A DNA stretch of 64,000 bases from Streptomyces hygroscopicus (GCA_002021875.1 CP018627.1:8432001-8496000), one strand, 5' to 3'; positions 50,352-61,350 are shown, numbered from the stretch's first letter. The notes: generated by a model from the letters alone, not told the origin. Numbers and translations are program-made.

Positions 50352-51350
50352 TCAGTCCCACGACCCGCGCGCCGGCGGCAGTTCCGCGATCTCCGCGAGG
50401 TCCTCGTGCGAGAGCGGCACATCGGCCGCCGCGCAGTTCTCCGCCGCCCACCGCTCCCGCTTCGTCCCCGGCACCGGCACCACATGTGGCCCCTGCGCCA
50501 GCAGCCAGGCCAGGGCCACCTGTGCCGGGGTCACCTCGTCCCCGTGCCGCTGGGCGACCCGTCGCAGACCGGCCACGATCGGCTGGTTCGCGGCCATCAT
50601 CTCCGCCGTGAACCGCGGATGCCGGGCGCGCATGTCGTCCGGCTCGAAGCCTTGCCCCGGAGTCAGCGTCCCGCTCAGGAAGCCGTTGCCGAGCGGCATC
50701 GCCGCCAGGAAGCCCACCCCGCGCGAGGCGCACCACGGCACCAGCGCCTCCAGTGCATCGGGCGACCACACCGACAGCTCCGCCTGTACACAGCTGACCG
50801 GAAAGACCTGCTGGACCCGCTCCAGCTGGCGCACCGTGGCGTCGTGCATCCGCGCGCCCGCCCTCCGCTGCGCCCGCGCACCCACGGCGCACAGCCCCAG
50901 CGCCCGCACCTTCCCGGCCGCGACCAGCTCCGCCATCGCGCCCCAGGTCTCCTCTATGGGCACCTCCGGGTCGGCCCGGTGCAGCTGGTAGAGGTCGATC
51001 ACATCGGTCTGCAGCCGGCGCAGCGAGGCGTCGCAGGCCCGTTTCACATAGCCGGGCCGCCCGTTGGCCACGATGTGCTGCTCGCCCACCAGCAGTCCGC
51101 ATTTGGTGGACACGAAGGCGTCCGCCCGCCGCTCCTTGAGCACCCGCCCCACCAGCAGCTCATTGGTGAAGGGGCCGTACATGTCGGCGGTATCCAGCAG
51201 GCTCGTGCCCGAGTCGAGCGCGGTGTGCACGGCGCGCACCGAAGTCTCGCCACTGCGCTGCGAAGCGGTGTACGCCCAGCTCATCGGCATGCATCCCAGG
51301 CCGATCGCACCCACTTCGAGCGCCGCCGCTCCGATTCTCCTGCGCTTCAC
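50352..51350 (-). CDS. aldo/keto reductase
   Basis: The 332-residue NADPH-dependent reductase has the tetrad D and Y in LLDTADMYGP, K in STKCG and H in YQLHRADPE, and the C-terminal cofactor segment VPVPGTKRERWAAEN. The substrate is unknown. GTG 51350 has GGGAGGGG about 10 bases upstream; the open frame extends to 51428 without a better start. It is divergent from the 2-hydroxyacid dehydrogenase gene 76 bases away. Confidence 0.92.
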   Translation of the reverse strand: MKRRRIGAAALEVGAIGLGCMPMSWAYTASQRSGETSVRAVHTALDSGTSLLDTADMYGPFTNELLVGRVLKERRADAFVSTKCGLLVGEQHIVANGRPGYVKRACDASLRRLQTDVIDLYQLHRADPEVPIEETWGAMAELVAAGKVRALGLCAVGARAQRRAGARMHDATVRQLERVQQVFPVSCVQAELSVWSPDALEALVPWCASRGVGFLAAMPLGNGFLSGTLTPGQGFEPDDMRARHPRFTAEMMAANQPIVAGLRRVAQRHGDEVTPAQVALAWLLAQGPHVVPVPGTKRERWAAENCAAADVPLSHEDLAEIAELPPARGSWD

Positions 51351-51426
51351 CTCGCCTGACCCCTCCCGTTCCCTCGGACCCCAAACTAACCTCTGCGGGC
51401 TGCCGGTGATCGCATAGCCTCCTGGC

Positions 51427-52425
51427 ATGAGTGCAGATCACAGCGATACGTTCCGCCAGCACGATGCGACTCAGCGTTCATCCGAAGCGCGCGACCTGGT
51501 GTGGCTGCCCATCCCGCCCGAGGAGATCGACGGCCTGCCCGACACCCTCGAATACGCCCACTGGGACGGCGGCCCCGACTTCCCCACCGACCCGGCGCGC
51601 TGCGCGTTCTACTGCGTCCCGTACATGAAGCCGCCGCAGGTGTGCACCCGGCCGCTGTCGGCCATGACCAACCTGCGGGTGGTGCAGACCCTCACCGCCG
51701 GAATAGACCACATCAAGCCCGCGCTGGGGGACCTCGCCCCCGGGGTACGGCTGTGCAACGCACGCGGGGTGCACGACGCGAGCACCGCCGAGCTCGCCCT
51801 CACCCTCATCCTGGCCTCGCTGCGCGGTATCCCCGACTTCGTCCGGGGCCAGGACGCCGAGGAGTGGCGCTCCGGCTTCCGCCCCGCGCTTGCCGACAAG
51901 TCCGTACTGATCGTCGGCTACGGGGCCATCGGCAGTGCGATCGAGGACCGGCTTGTGCCCTTTGAGTGCGAGCGGGTGGCGCGCGTCGCGCGCTCCCCGC
52001 GCACGACCGAGCGCGGCCCGGTGCATCCGATCGACGAACTGCCCCAATTGCTTCCGGAAGCCGATGTGGTGGTGCTGGTGACCCCGCTCACCGAGGCCAC
52101 CCGCGGCCTGGCCGGGGCGGAGTTCCTCTCGCGGATGAAGGACGGGGCGCTGCTGGTGAACGTCTCCCGTGGTGGGGTCGTGGACACCAAGGCCCTGCTC
52201 ACCGAGGTGGAGTCGGGCCGGCTGCGGGCCGCGCTCGATGTGACCGACCCCGAACCACTGCCCGCCGGGCATCCGCTGTGGCACGCTCCAGGGGTGCTCA
52301 TCTCCCCGCATGTGGGCGGCCCCACGTCGGCCTTTCTCCCGCGCGCCAAGCGGCTGTTGAGGGCTCAGCTGAACCGCTTCGCACACGGCGAGTCGCTGGC
52401 ACATCTCGTCGCCACGACGGGGTAG
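51427..52425 (+). CDS. D-2-hydroxyacid dehydrogenase
   Basis: A 332-residue NAD(P)-dependent enzyme with the cofactor motif VGYGAIGSAI (about 159-168) and the catalytic Arg in VSRGG, Glu in DPEPLP and His in SPHVGG. It is like glyoxylate/hydroxypyruvate reductases, but the substrate is not fixed by sequence. ATG 51427 is followed by a 20-residue polar head. It precedes the second GGDEF/EAL gene. Confidence 0.9.
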   Translation: MSADHSDTFRQHDATQRSSEARDLVWLPIPPEEIDGLPDTLEYAHWDGGPDFPTDPARCAFYCVPYMKPPQVCTRPLSAMTNLRVVQTLTAGIDHIKPALGDLAPGVRLCNARGVHDASTAELALTLILASLRGIPDFVRGQDAEEWRSGFRPALADKSVLIVGYGAIGSAIEDRLVPFECERVARVARSPRTTERGPVHPIDELPQLLPEADVVVLVTPLTEATRGLAGAEFLSRMKDGALLVNVSRGGVVDTKALLTEVESGRLRAALDVTDPEPLPAGHPLWHAPGVLISPHVGGPTSAFLPRAKRLLRAQLNRFAHGESLAHLVATTG

Positions 52426-52491
52426 ACATGCCTCTGGCACCACATACAGGCACCGATTGACTCCACTGCGTATATACAACGCCGTAGTCGG

Positions 52492-52504
52492 TTACGGACC
52501 GTAG
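52492..52504 (+). promoter_or_regulatory. possible BldD-like box
   Basis: TTACGGACCGTAG contains the 11-bp palindrome TACGGACCGTA and the AC-N5-GT core of BldD boxes, with one outer mismatch. It lies about 80 bases before the GGDEF/EAL gene. BldD is known to control c-di-GMP genes in Streptomyces. Cores like this occur by chance, so confidence is low. Confidence 0.3.
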
Positions 52505-52582
52505 ATGGCCTATGTCCCTGAGTAACCAGTCTGGTGTATCGTCCCGAGCGGGGGCTGCGCCACTGACCTGACGGCGTCAGCG

Positions 52583-55500
52583 ATGGACCGGAACTCGAGG
52601 GGGGCGACGGGCGATGTATGGCCGATGGACCGACAACCCGACGCAGCTCAGGCGTCGACCGCGACACTTCCGCGCAGCCGCGCGGATCTCCAACTCGGCG
52701 AGGCCCGCGGGGATACCGCTCCCGGGGTCCCCGCGGCGCCAGTGGTCCGCCACGCAGTGGATGGCAGTCCAGTGAGCGCCCCGGGAGCGGTGCTCGCCCG
52801 GCCGTCGGTCTCCGACGGCGGTGCCGGACTGTTACCGCAAGTGGTCCTCGCCCTGGTCTGCGGCGGTTACGCGGTGGGTGCGGTCCTCGGCTGGGGATCG
52901 TCCCAACTCGCCCTCGTCATGGGTGACTTCGGACTCAGCGCGGCAGCGCTCGCCGCCGCGGTGTCCTGTCTGTGGCACGGCCGCCGGCACGCCGGGCGAC
53001 TGCGCCCGGCCTGGCTGCTGTTCGCCGCCTCCTCGGCCATGGCCGCGCTGGGTAACGGCGTTTGGGGCTGGTACGAGGTGGTGCTCGGCCATTCCGTGCC
53101 GACCCCCTCGGCCGCCGACTTCTGCTTCCTGCTCTTCGCCCCGCCCGCCATCGTCGGGATGCTGGTGCTCGCCAAGCGCCCCACGAGCCGGGCCCGGTGG
53201 ATCTGCCTGGGGCTGGACGCCTGGCTGATCGCCGGATCGCTGGTGACCCTCTCCTGGAGCCTCGCGCTCGCCCACACCGGGCAGTTCGGCGGGGACGGCG
53301 CCTCCGTGGCCCGCGGGGCCCTGGCGCTCGCCTATCCGCTGCTGGACATCGTGCTCGTCAGCATGGTGATCGTGCTCCACTTCCGGCGCTCGACGGGCAA
53401 CCGCTCCGCGGTCAACACCGCGATCGCCGCCTTCGCGCTCACCGTGCTGTGCGACGCGCTGTTCACCTCACCGCTGCTGCGCGAGCACTACCGCTCCGGG
53501 CAGATACTCGACGCCGGGTGGTTCGCCGGCTCCGCGCTGCTGGCCTACGCCCCGTGGGTGGCCCGCCGCGAGGCCGCCCAGGACCCGCCGTCGGCGCGCC
53601 GCACCGCGCAGCAGAGCGTCCCCATCGCGGGCTCGCTCGCCGCACTCGCGCCGTATCTCGCCGCCGCCGTCTGCACCCTGGGGGTCCTGTTCAACGTGAT
53701 GGACGGCCGGCCGATCGACGGGGTGGTGCTCTCCACCGCCTGCGCGGTCGTGCTCGCGCTCGTCGTCCGACAAGCGATCATGCTGATGGACAACATCAGG
53801 CTCACCCAGGAGCTCGCCCAGAAGGAGAACCACTTCCGCTCCCTGGTGCAGAGCTCCAGCGATGTGATCATGATCGCCGCACCCACCGGAATCCTGCGCT
53901 ACGTCAGCCCGGCCGCCACCGGGGTCTATGGCCGCGACGCGGACGACATGGTCGGCTCCGAGCTGGCCTCCCTGATCCACCCCGAGGACCTCGGATCGGT
54001 GGTCCACGAGGTCCGCCGGTTCCTGGCCGCCGCACCGGGCGAGGAGCCCACGACGCGCATCGAGTGCCGCTTCCGCTCCGGCTCCGGCGACTGGCTCAAC
54101 GTGGAGTCCACGATCAACCGCCACCACGGCGGGCTGATCTTCAACAGCCGCGATGTCACCGAGCGGGTCCGGCTCCAGGCCCAGCTGCAGCACAACGCCG
54201 AGCACGACCCGCTCACCGATCTGCCCAACCGTGCCCTGTTCACCCGCCGGGTCCGGCACGCCGTCGGCGGCCGCCGCCGTACGGACGCCGGCACCGCCGT
54301 GTTCTTCATCGACCTCGACGGCTTCAAGGCGGTCAACGACACCGTCGGCCACCACGCCGGTGACGAGCTGCTGGTCCAGGCCGCCCGCCGGCTCCAGGAG
54401 TCCGTGCGGTCCGGGTCCGGCGACTGCGCGGCCCGGCTCGGGGGCGACGAGTTCGCCACCCTCATCATCGGCGACGGCGACGGCGCTGGGGATGCGGGCG
54501 CCCGCGAGCAGCGCATCATGGAGATCGCCGACCGGCTGCGGGTCCGGCTCTCCCAGCCCTACCGGGTCGAGGGCGGCACCGAGGTCCGCGTGGCCGCCAG
54601 CATCGGCGTCGCCTTCGCCGAGCCCGGCACCAGCCCCGGCGCCCTGATGCGCAACGCCGACCTGGCGATGTACCGCGCCAAGGCCGCGGGCAAGAACCGC
54701 GTCGAGTTGTACGCACCGCAGATGCAGGCCGAGGTGGCGCGTCGCGCCGAGGTCGCCACCAGACTCCGTGCCGCCCTGCACGACGGGGAGTTCGTGCTGC
54801 TGCACCAGCCCGTCGTCGAGCTGACCAGCGGCCGGATCACCGCGGTCGCGGCGCAGGCCCGCTGGCGCTCGGCCCAGGGAATCCTGTTCACCCCCGCCGA
54901 GTTCCTCCGGGTCGCCGACAACGGCCGCGGGGGCGGTGAGGACACGGCCCGCACCGCCGAGCTGTCCCGCTGGATGCTGGAGGCGGCCGTCGAGCAGGCC
55001 GCCCAGCGGCGCCGTGACGGCCATCCGGTCCCGGTCTGCGTACGGCTCCCCGCGAGCCGGCTGGTGGACAAGTCGTTGCCGCCCAAGGCCGTGGAGACCC
55101 TGCTGGCCCGCCATGGGCTGCCGTCCGGCGCGCTGATCCTGGAGCTGACCGACAGCGATCCACGGGTGCCACTCGACGAGCTCGAGCACCGCCTCGGCGC
55201 GCTGCGCCGCCTGGGGGTGCGGATCGCCCTCGACGGCTTCGGCAGCGGCTATGCCGCGATCAGGGCGCTGCGCAGGCTCCCCATCGATGTGCTGAAACTG
55301 GACCCCGGGCTGGTCGAGGGAGTGGTCGAGTCCTCACGGCTCCACAAGATCACCGCTGGGCTGCTGAGGATCGCCGGAGACCTCGGAATGCAGTCCATCG
55401 CAGAGGGGGTGGAGTTGCCCGAGCAGATCGTCACCCTGCGCGGTATGGGATGCACCCACGCCCAAGGGGCGGCCTTCAGCGGACCGCTGGACGAGCACCG

Positions 55501-55693
55501 GCTGCGCCGGGCCCTGCTGCGCGGCGGCTATCCCGTCCCGCGCTCGGAGCCGCCGCTGCTCGTCGGCGGCCCCCTGCCGATCCGGCACGGCGGTCACGCC
55601 GGGCATGGCGGCTCCCATGGGCCGCGCCGTACGGAGCCGCACACCCACCCGCCGACCCGCTCAAATACTGAGACGCCCGTCCCACCCACTTGA
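52583..55693 (+). CDS. membrane PAS-GGDEF-EAL protein with degenerate EAL
   Basis: The 1036-residue protein has about ten membrane spans (75-400), a PAS domain (about 415-535), GGDEF (GGDEF at 620-624, RLGGDEF intact) and an EAL domain that is eroded. The EAL motif is AAQ (756-758), the next metal Asn site reads RLPAS, and the DDFG pair is DGFG. A cyclase or receptor role is therefore more likely than phosphodiesterase. ATG 52583 gives the longest form; ATG 52625 is possible. It directly precedes the ilvB leader. Confidence 0.88.
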   Translation: MDRNSRGATGDVWPMDRQPDAAQASTATLPRSRADLQLGEARGDTAPGVPAAPVVRHAVDGSPVSAPGAVLARPSVSDGGAGLLPQVVLALVCGGYAVGAVLGWGSSQLALVMGDFGLSAAALAAAVSCLWHGRRHAGRLRPAWLLFAASSAMAALGNGVWGWYEVVLGHSVPTPSAADFCFLLFAPPAIVGMLVLAKRPTSRARWICLGLDAWLIAGSLVTLSWSLALAHTGQFGGDGASVARGALALAYPLLDIVLVSMVIVLHFRRSTGNRSAVNTAIAAFALTVLCDALFTSPLLREHYRSGQILDAGWFAGSALLAYAPWVARREAAQDPPSARRTAQQSVPIAGSLAALAPYLAAAVCTLGVLFNVMDGRPIDGVVLSTACAVVLALVVRQAIMLMDNIRLTQELAQKENHFRSLVQSSSDVIMIAAPTGILRYVSPAATGVYGRDADDMVGSELASLIHPEDLGSVVHEVRRFLAAAPGEEPTTRIECRFRSGSGDWLNVESTINRHHGGLIFNSRDVTERVRLQAQLQHNAEHDPLTDLPNRALFTRRVRHAVGGRRRTDAGTAVFFIDLDGFKAVNDTVGHHAGDELLVQAARRLQESVRSGSGDCAARLGGDEFATLIIGDGDGAGDAGAREQRIMEIADRLRVRLSQPYRVEGGTEVRVAASIGVAFAEPGTSPGALMRNADLAMYRAKAAGKNRVELYAPQMQAEVARRAEVATRLRAALHDGEFVLLHQPVVELTSGRITAVAAQARWRSAQGILFTPAEFLRVADNGRGGGEDTARTAELSRWMLEAAVEQAAQRRRDGHPVPVCVRLPASRLVDKSLPPKAVETLLARHGLPSGALILELTDSDPRVPLDELEHRLGALRRLGVRIALDGFGSGYAAIRALRRLPIDVLKLDPGLVEGVVESSRLHKITAGLLRIAGDLGMQSIAEGVELPEQIVTLRGMGCTHAQGAAFSGPLDEHRLRRALLRGGYPVPRSEPPLLVGGPLPIRHGGHAGHGGSHGPRRTEPHTHPPTRSNTETPVPPT

Positions 55694-55726
55694 CACTCGA
55701 TGTGCGCCGGGGGGAGGGTCGGAGCC

Positions 55727-55768
55727 ATGCGCACCCGAATTCTCGTACTTGGACAGCGCGTCGGCTGA
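55727..55768 (+). CDS. ilv leader peptide
   Basis: A 13-residue frame, MRTRILVLGQRVG, follows a good GGAGGG/GGAG site. It holds consecutive Ile-Leu-Val-Leu codons, and three of them (ATT, GTA, CTT) are rare in this genome, so stalling should be sensitive to branched-chain amino-acid supply. It is followed by a pause hairpin and a T-run terminator before ilvB. Confidence 0.88.
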   Translation: MRTRILVLGQRVG

Positions 55769-55843
55769 GCAGGGCTGGTTGAAGCCCTGCGGACCCTCAC
55801 CGGCGCGCTCCCCTCGCTTGCCTTACGGCACGAGGGGTTTTTT
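55769..55843 (+). terminator. ilv attenuator: pause hairpin and terminator
   Basis: GCAGGGCT (55769-55776) and AGCCCTGC (55783-55790) form a perfect stem with a 6-base loop. Next, CCCCTCG (55810-55816) pairs with CGAGGGG (55831-55837), with an inner TGCC/GGCA stem, followed by TTTTTT (55838-55843). This is a standard intrinsic terminator and is the only T-run terminator I noticed in the window. Confidence 0.9.
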
Positions 55844-55917
55844 GTTGCACCGGCACCCGGTGCACCGCCCGCCCTCACCCTCCCGCACCGAACCTCATCT
55901 TCGAGAAGAGAATGCCG

Positions 55918-57768
55918 ATGACCGAGCAGGCCCCCGGGTCCCATCACCCCCAGCCTCGGCCCCGTAGCGGCGGACCGCAGTCCGCCCCCGTCGAGCACGT
56001 CACGGGCGCGCAGTCCCTCATCCGTTCCCTCGAGGAAGTGGGTGCCGACACCGTCTTCGGCATTCCCGGTGGCGCGATCCTCCCCGCCTACGACCCGATG
56101 ATGGACTCCTCGAAGGTGCGGCACGTGCTCGTCCGCCACGAGCAGGGCGCGGGCCACGCCGCCACCGGCTACGCCCAGGCCACCGGCAAGGTCGGCGTCT
56201 GCATGGCGACCTCGGGCCCCGGCGCCACCAACCTGGTCACCCCCATCGCCGACGCGCATATGGACTCGGTCCCGATCGTCGCGATCACCGGCCAGGTGGC
56301 CTCCAAGGCCATCGGCACGGACGCCTTCCAGGAGGCGGACATCTGCGGCATCACCATGCCGATCACCAAGCACAACTTCCTGGTCACCAAGGCCGAGGAC
56401 ATCCCGCGCACGATCGCCGAGGCCTTCCACATCGCCTCCACCGGCCGCCCCGGCCCGGTCCTGGTCGACATTGCCAAGGACGCGCTGCAGGCACAGACCA
56501 CCTTCTCCTGGCCGGCGCAGACCGATCTGCCCGGTTACCGCCCGGTCACCAAGCCGCACGCCAAGCAGATCCGCGAGGCCGCCCGCCTGATCACCCAGGC
56601 CCAGCGCCCGGTGCTGTACGTCGGCGGCGGCGTGATCAAGGCCGGGGCCACCGCCGAGCTGAAGGTGCTGGCCGAGCTGACCGGCACGCCGGTCACCACC
56701 ACCCTGATGGCGCTGGGCTCCTTCCCCGACAGCCACCACCTCCACCTGGGCATGCCGGGCATGCACGGCACCGTCGCCGCCGTGACCGCCCTCCAGAAGG
56801 CCGATCTGATCGTGGCGCTCGGCGCCCGCTTCGACGACCGCGTCACCGGCAAGCTGGACTCCTTCGCCCCCTACGCCAAGATCGTCCACGCGGACATCGA
56901 CCCGGCCGAGATCGGTAAGAACCGCGTCGCCGACGTGCCCATCGTCGGGGACGCCCGCGAGGTCATCGCGGACCTGGTCGTCGCCGTCCAGGCCGAGCAC
57001 GACGCGGGCCGTGCCGGTGACTACACCGGCTGGTGGGAGGACCTGAACCGGTGGCGGGAGACCTACCCGCTCGGCTACGACCAGCCCGCCGACGGCAGCC
57101 TCTCCCCGCAGCAGGTCATCCAGCGGATCGGGCAGCTCGCTCCGGAGGGCACGATCTTCGCCGCGGGCGTCGGCCAGCACCAGATGTGGGCCGCCCACTT
57201 CATCGACTACGACACCCCCGCCACCTGGCTGAACTCGGGCGGCGCCGGCACCATGGGCTACGCCGTCCCGGCCGCCATGGGCGCCAAGGCCGGTGCCGAG
57301 GGCCGTACGGTCTGGGCGATCGACGGTGACGGCTGCTTCCAGATGACCAACCAGGAGCTGGTCACCTGCGCGCTGAACAACATCCCGATCAAGGTCGCGA
57401 TCATCAACAACGGCGCGCTGGGCATGGTCCGCCAGTGGCAGACCCTCTTCTACAACCAGCGCTACTCCAACACGGTCCTGCATTCGGGCCCCGACAGCCC
57501 CGCCCAGCAGAACGCGGGCACCCGCGTCCCCGACTTCGTGAAGCTCTCCGAGGCCATGGGCTGTGTCGGGCTGCGCTGCGAGGACCCGGCCGACCTCGAC
57601 GCCGTGATCGAGAAGGCCAACGCGATCAACGACCGCCCGGTGGTCGTGGACTTCATCGTCCACGAGGACGCCATGGTCTGGCCGATGGTCGCGGCCGGCA
57701 CCTCCAATGACGAGATCCTGGCGGCGCGCGACACCCGCCCGGACTTCGGCGACGGCGCAGACGACTGA
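55918..57768 (+). CDS. ilvB: acetolactate synthase large subunit
   Basis: The 616-residue ThDP enzyme condenses pyruvate to acetolactate (or with 2-oxobutyrate) for valine, leucine and isoleucine. It has the N-terminal [14 protein letters not shown], the catalytic Glu in HEQGAGHAA and the ThDP motif [17 protein letters not shown] 55918 is preferred over 55912: the AGAAGAG site is at proper spacing only for 55918. It is the first gene after the attenuator, in an ilvB-ilvN-ilvC order. Confidence 0.97.
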   Translation: MTEQAPGSHHPQPRPRSGGPQSAPVEHVTGAQSLIRSLEEVGADTVFGIPGGAILPAYDPMMDSSKVRHVLVRHEQGAGHAATGYAQATGKVGVCMATSGPGATNLVTPIADAHMDSVPIVAITGQVASKAIGTDAFQEADICGITMPITKHNFLVTKAEDIPRTIAEAFHIASTGRPGPVLVDIAKDALQAQTTFSWPAQTDLPGYRPVTKPHAKQIREAARLITQAQRPVLYVGGGVIKAGATAELKVLAELTGTPVTTTLMALGSFPDSHHLHLGMPGMHGTVAAVTALQKADLIVALGARFDDRVTGKLDSFAPYAKIVHADIDPAEIGKNRVADVPIVGDAREVIADLVVAVQAEHDAGRAGDYTGWWEDLNRWRETYPLGYDQPADGSLSPQQVIQRIGQLAPEGTIFAAGVGQHQMWAAHFIDYDTPATWLNSGGAGTMGYAVPAAMGAKAGAEGRTVWAIDGDGCFQMTNQELVTCALNNIPIKVAIINNGALGMVRQWQTLFYNQRYSNTVLHSGPDSPAQQNAGTRVPDFVKLSEAMGCVGLRCEDPADLDAVIEKANAINDRPVVVDFIVHEDAMVWPMVAAGTSNDEILAARDTRPDFGDGADD

Positions 57769-57802
57769 GACCAGGACCGAGAGAAGAAGAGAGACCGAGC
57801 CC

Positions 57803-58327
57803 ATGTCCAAGCACACGCTCTCCGTCCTGGTGGAGAACACCCCCGGCATCCTCGCCCGGATCGCCGCCCTGTTCTCCCGCCGCGGCTTCAATATCGACTC
57901 GCTGGCCGTCGGCGTCACCGAGCACCCCGACATCTCCCGGATCACCATCGTGGTCAATGTCGAGGAGCTGCCGCTGGAGCAGGTCACCAAGCAGCTCAAC
58001 AAGCTGGTCAATGTGCTGAAGATCGTCGAGCTGGAGGACGGCCAGGCGATTCAGCGGGAGCTCGTCCTGGTGAAGGTCCGCGCCGACAACGAGACCCGCT
58101 CCCAGATCGTCGAGATCGTCCAGCTGTTCCGCGCCAAGACCGTGGACGTCTCCCCGGAGGCCGTCACCATCGAGGCCACCGGCGGCAGCGACAAGCTCGA
58201 GGCCATGCTCAGGATGCTGGAACCGTACGGCATCAAGGAGCTGGTCCAGTCCGGCACCATCGCCATAGGGCGTGGCGCCCGCTCCATCACCGACCGGAGC
58301 CTGCGCGCGCTCGACCGGTCCGCCTGA
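57803..58327 (+). CDS. ilvN: acetolactate synthase small (regulatory) subunit
   Basis: A 174-residue regulatory subunit with an N-terminal ACT domain (LSVLVENTPGILARIAALFSRRG) and a C-terminal IlvH-type domain. It stimulates IlvB and confers valine feedback inhibition. ATG 57803 matches the family start; the frame extends left into the ilvB tail. It follows ilvB by 34 bases. Confidence 0.97.
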   Translation: MSKHTLSVLVENTPGILARIAALFSRRGFNIDSLAVGVTEHPDISRITIVVNVEELPLEQVTKQLNKLVNVLKIVELEDGQAIQRELVLVKVRADNETRSQIVEIVQLFRAKTVDVSPEAVTIEATGGSDKLEAMLRMLEPYGIKELVQSGTIAIGRGARSITDRSLRALDRSA

Positions 58328-58446
58328 CCCGCCCCACCAGCGGGGACGATGGTCCGGCGCCCACCGCGCGCCGGACCGTATGGCGAGACCCCGAAACCTT
58401 CACCCGCCCGCCCGTCATACGGTGGGAAGCACAACCCACACGCTAG

Positions 58447-59457
<1,011 letters not shown>

Positions 59458-59485
59458 CCGCGCCTGGTGGCGCGGCGGCCGTGCC

Positions 59486-59525
59486 CCGGGTGCGGCGGGG
59501 GTCAGCGAACCCCCGCCGCACCCGG
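59486..59525 (+). terminator. terminator after ilvC
   Basis: A perfect 17-bp stem (59486-59502 with 59509-59525) with a CAGCGA loop lies 28 bases past the ilvC stop. There is no T-run. Confidence 0.8.
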
Positions 59526-59581
59526 TTCGCGCTTTGTCCACCGCGCACCACCACGTGCGGGTGATCCTGCCGCAACGGCAC

Positions 59582-59609
59582 ATGACGTAGGCCCGACCGC
59601 CACTACACT
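59582..59609 (+). promoter_or_regulatory. candidate serA promoter
   Basis: TACACT (59604-59609) is a good -10; ATGACG lies 16 bases before it as a weak -35. It is about 120 bases ahead of the serA start. The leader between them shows no attenuator. Confidence 0.4.
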
Positions 59610-59728
59610 CAACAACAGCAAGCGCGTCAGGCTCACAGCGTCGTGCGTCTTCCACGCGGCTGACCCCTTCACCGCCAGCGGCCGTCGGGACGGCCGTCCG
59701 CTGAGGACTAGTGAGGACTGAAGACCAC

Positions 59729-61330
59729 GTGAGCACTGCTTCCACTGGTAAACCTGTCGTACTCATCGCCGAAGAGCTCTCTCCGGCGACGGTCGACGCC
59801 CTGGGCCCGGACTTCGAGATCCGGCACTGCAACGGGGCGGACCGAGCCGAGCTCCTTCCCGCCATCGCCGGTGTGGACGCGATCCTCGTCCGCAGCGCGA
59901 CCAAGGTCGACGCCGAGGCCATCGCCGTGGCGAAGAAGCTGAAGGTGGTCGCTCGCGCGGGCGTCGGCCTGGACAATGTGGACGTCTCGGCCGCCACCAA
60001 GGCCGGCGTCATGGTCGTCAACGCGCCGACGTCCAACATCGTCACCGCCGCCGAGCTCGCCTGCGGTCTGCTGGTGGCCACGGCCCGGAACATCCCGCAG
60101 GCCAGTGCCGCGCTGAAGAACGGCGAGTGGAAGCGCAGCAAGTACACCGGTGTGGAGCTGAGCGAGAAGACCCTCGGCGTCGTCGGCCTCGGCCGCATCG
60201 GCGTCCTGGTGGCCCAGCGGATGTCCGCCTTCGGCATGAAGGTCGTCGCCTACGACCCGTATGTGCAGCCCGCGCGGGCCGCGCAGATGGGCGTGAAGCT
60301 GCTCTCGCTGGACGAGCTGCTCGAGGTCTCCGACTTCATCTCCGTCCACCTCCCCAAGACCCCCGAGACGGTCGGCCTGATCGGCGACGAGGCGCTGCAC
60401 AAGGTCAAGCCGGAGCTCCGGATCGTCAACGCCGCGCGCGGCGGGATCGTGGACGAGGTCGCGCTGGCCGCCGCCCTCAAGGAGGGCCGGGTGGCCGGGG
60501 CCGGGCTGGACGTCTTCTCCCAGGAGCCGTGCACCGAGTCCCCGCTGTTCGAGTTCGACAATGTGGTGGTCACCCCGCATCTGGGCGCCTCCACCGGTGA
60601 GGCCCAGGAGAAGGCGGGCATCGCGGTCGCCCGCTCGGTGCGGCTGGCGCTGGCCGGCGAGCTGGTCCCGGACGCGGTGAACGTCCAGGGTGGCGTCATC
60701 GCCGAGGACGTGCGCCCCGGGCTGCCGCTGGCCGAGAAGCTGGGGCGGATCTTCACCGCGCTCGCGGGCGAGGTCGCGGTCCGCCTCGATGTCGAGGTGT
60801 ACGGCGAGATCACCCAGCACGACGTCAAGGTGCTGGAGCTGTCGGCGCTCAAGGGTGTCTTCGAGGACATCGTCGACGAGACCGTGTCGTATGTGAACGC
60901 ACCGCTGTTCGCGCAGGAGCGCGGTGTCGAGGTGCGGCTGACCACCAGCTCGGAGTCGAGCGAGCACCGCAATGTGGTGACCGTGCGCGGCACCCTGTCG
61001 GGCGGCGAGGAGGTCTCGATCTCCGGCACGCTGGCCGGTCACAAGCACCAGCAGAAGATCGTCGCGGTCGGGGAGTACGACGTGGATCTGGCGCTCGCCG
61101 ACCACATGGCCTTCCTCCGCTACACCGACCGCCCGGGTGTGGTCGGCACGCTCGGCCGCATCCTCGGCGAGGCGGGTATCAACATCGCCGGGATGCAGGT
61201 CTCGCGGGCTGCGGCGGGCGGTGCCGCGCTGGTGGCGCTCACGGTGGACGACACCATTCCGCAGCCCGTGCTCACCGAGATCGCCGAGGAGATCGGCGCC
61301 TCCTCGGCCCGCTCGGTCAATCTGGTCTGA
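59729..61330 (+). CDS. serA: D-3-phosphoglycerate dehydrogenase
   Basis: A 533-residue type I enzyme for the first step of serine synthesis. The order is: substrate domain, NAD motif VGLGRIGVLVAQR, catalytic Arg (NAARGG), Glu (SQEP) and His (TPHLGAST), an intervening ASB domain, and a C-terminal ACT domain (YTDRPGVVGTLGRILGEAG) for serine feedback. GTG 59729 fits the family start; GTG 59711 is an alternative. It is monocistronic, closed by a strong terminator. Confidence 0.97.
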   Translation: MSTASTGKPVVLIAEELSPATVDALGPDFEIRHCNGADRAELLPAIAGVDAILVRSATKVDAEAIAVAKKLKVVARAGVGLDNVDVSAATKAGVMVVNAPTSNIVTAAELACGLLVATARNIPQASAALKNGEWKRSKYTGVELSEKTLGVVGLGRIGVLVAQRMSAFGMKVVAYDPYVQPARAAQMGVKLLSLDELLEVSDFISVHLPKTPETVGLIGDEALHKVKPELRIVNAARGGIVDEVALAAALKEGRVAGAGLDVFSQEPCTESPLFEFDNVVVTPHLGASTGEAQEKAGIAVARSVRLALAGELVPDAVNVQGGVIAEDVRPGLPLAEKLGRIFTALAGEVAVRLDVEVYGEITQHDVKVLELSALKGVFEDIVDETVSYVNAPLFAQERGVEVRLTTSSESSEHRNVVTVRGTLSGGEEVSISGTLAGHKHQQKIVAVGEYDVDLALADHMAFLRYTDRPGVVGTLGRILGEAGINIAGMQVSRAAAGGAALVALTVDDTIPQPVLTEIAEEIGASSARSVNLV

Positions 61331-61350
61331 GCCGCGTAGGCAGTCACCCA

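Noticed and set aside
50083..50991. Open frames through the 17-bp repeat
   Set aside because: A 17-bp period cycles through all frames, producing repeated RTRAGPAPEP-like text. The right part is antisense to the aldo/keto reductase.
55690..55695. TTGACA as the ilv promoter -35
   Set aside because: The expected -10 window (about 55712-55718) reads GGAGGG, the leader ribosome-binding site; a promoter further upstream is more likely.
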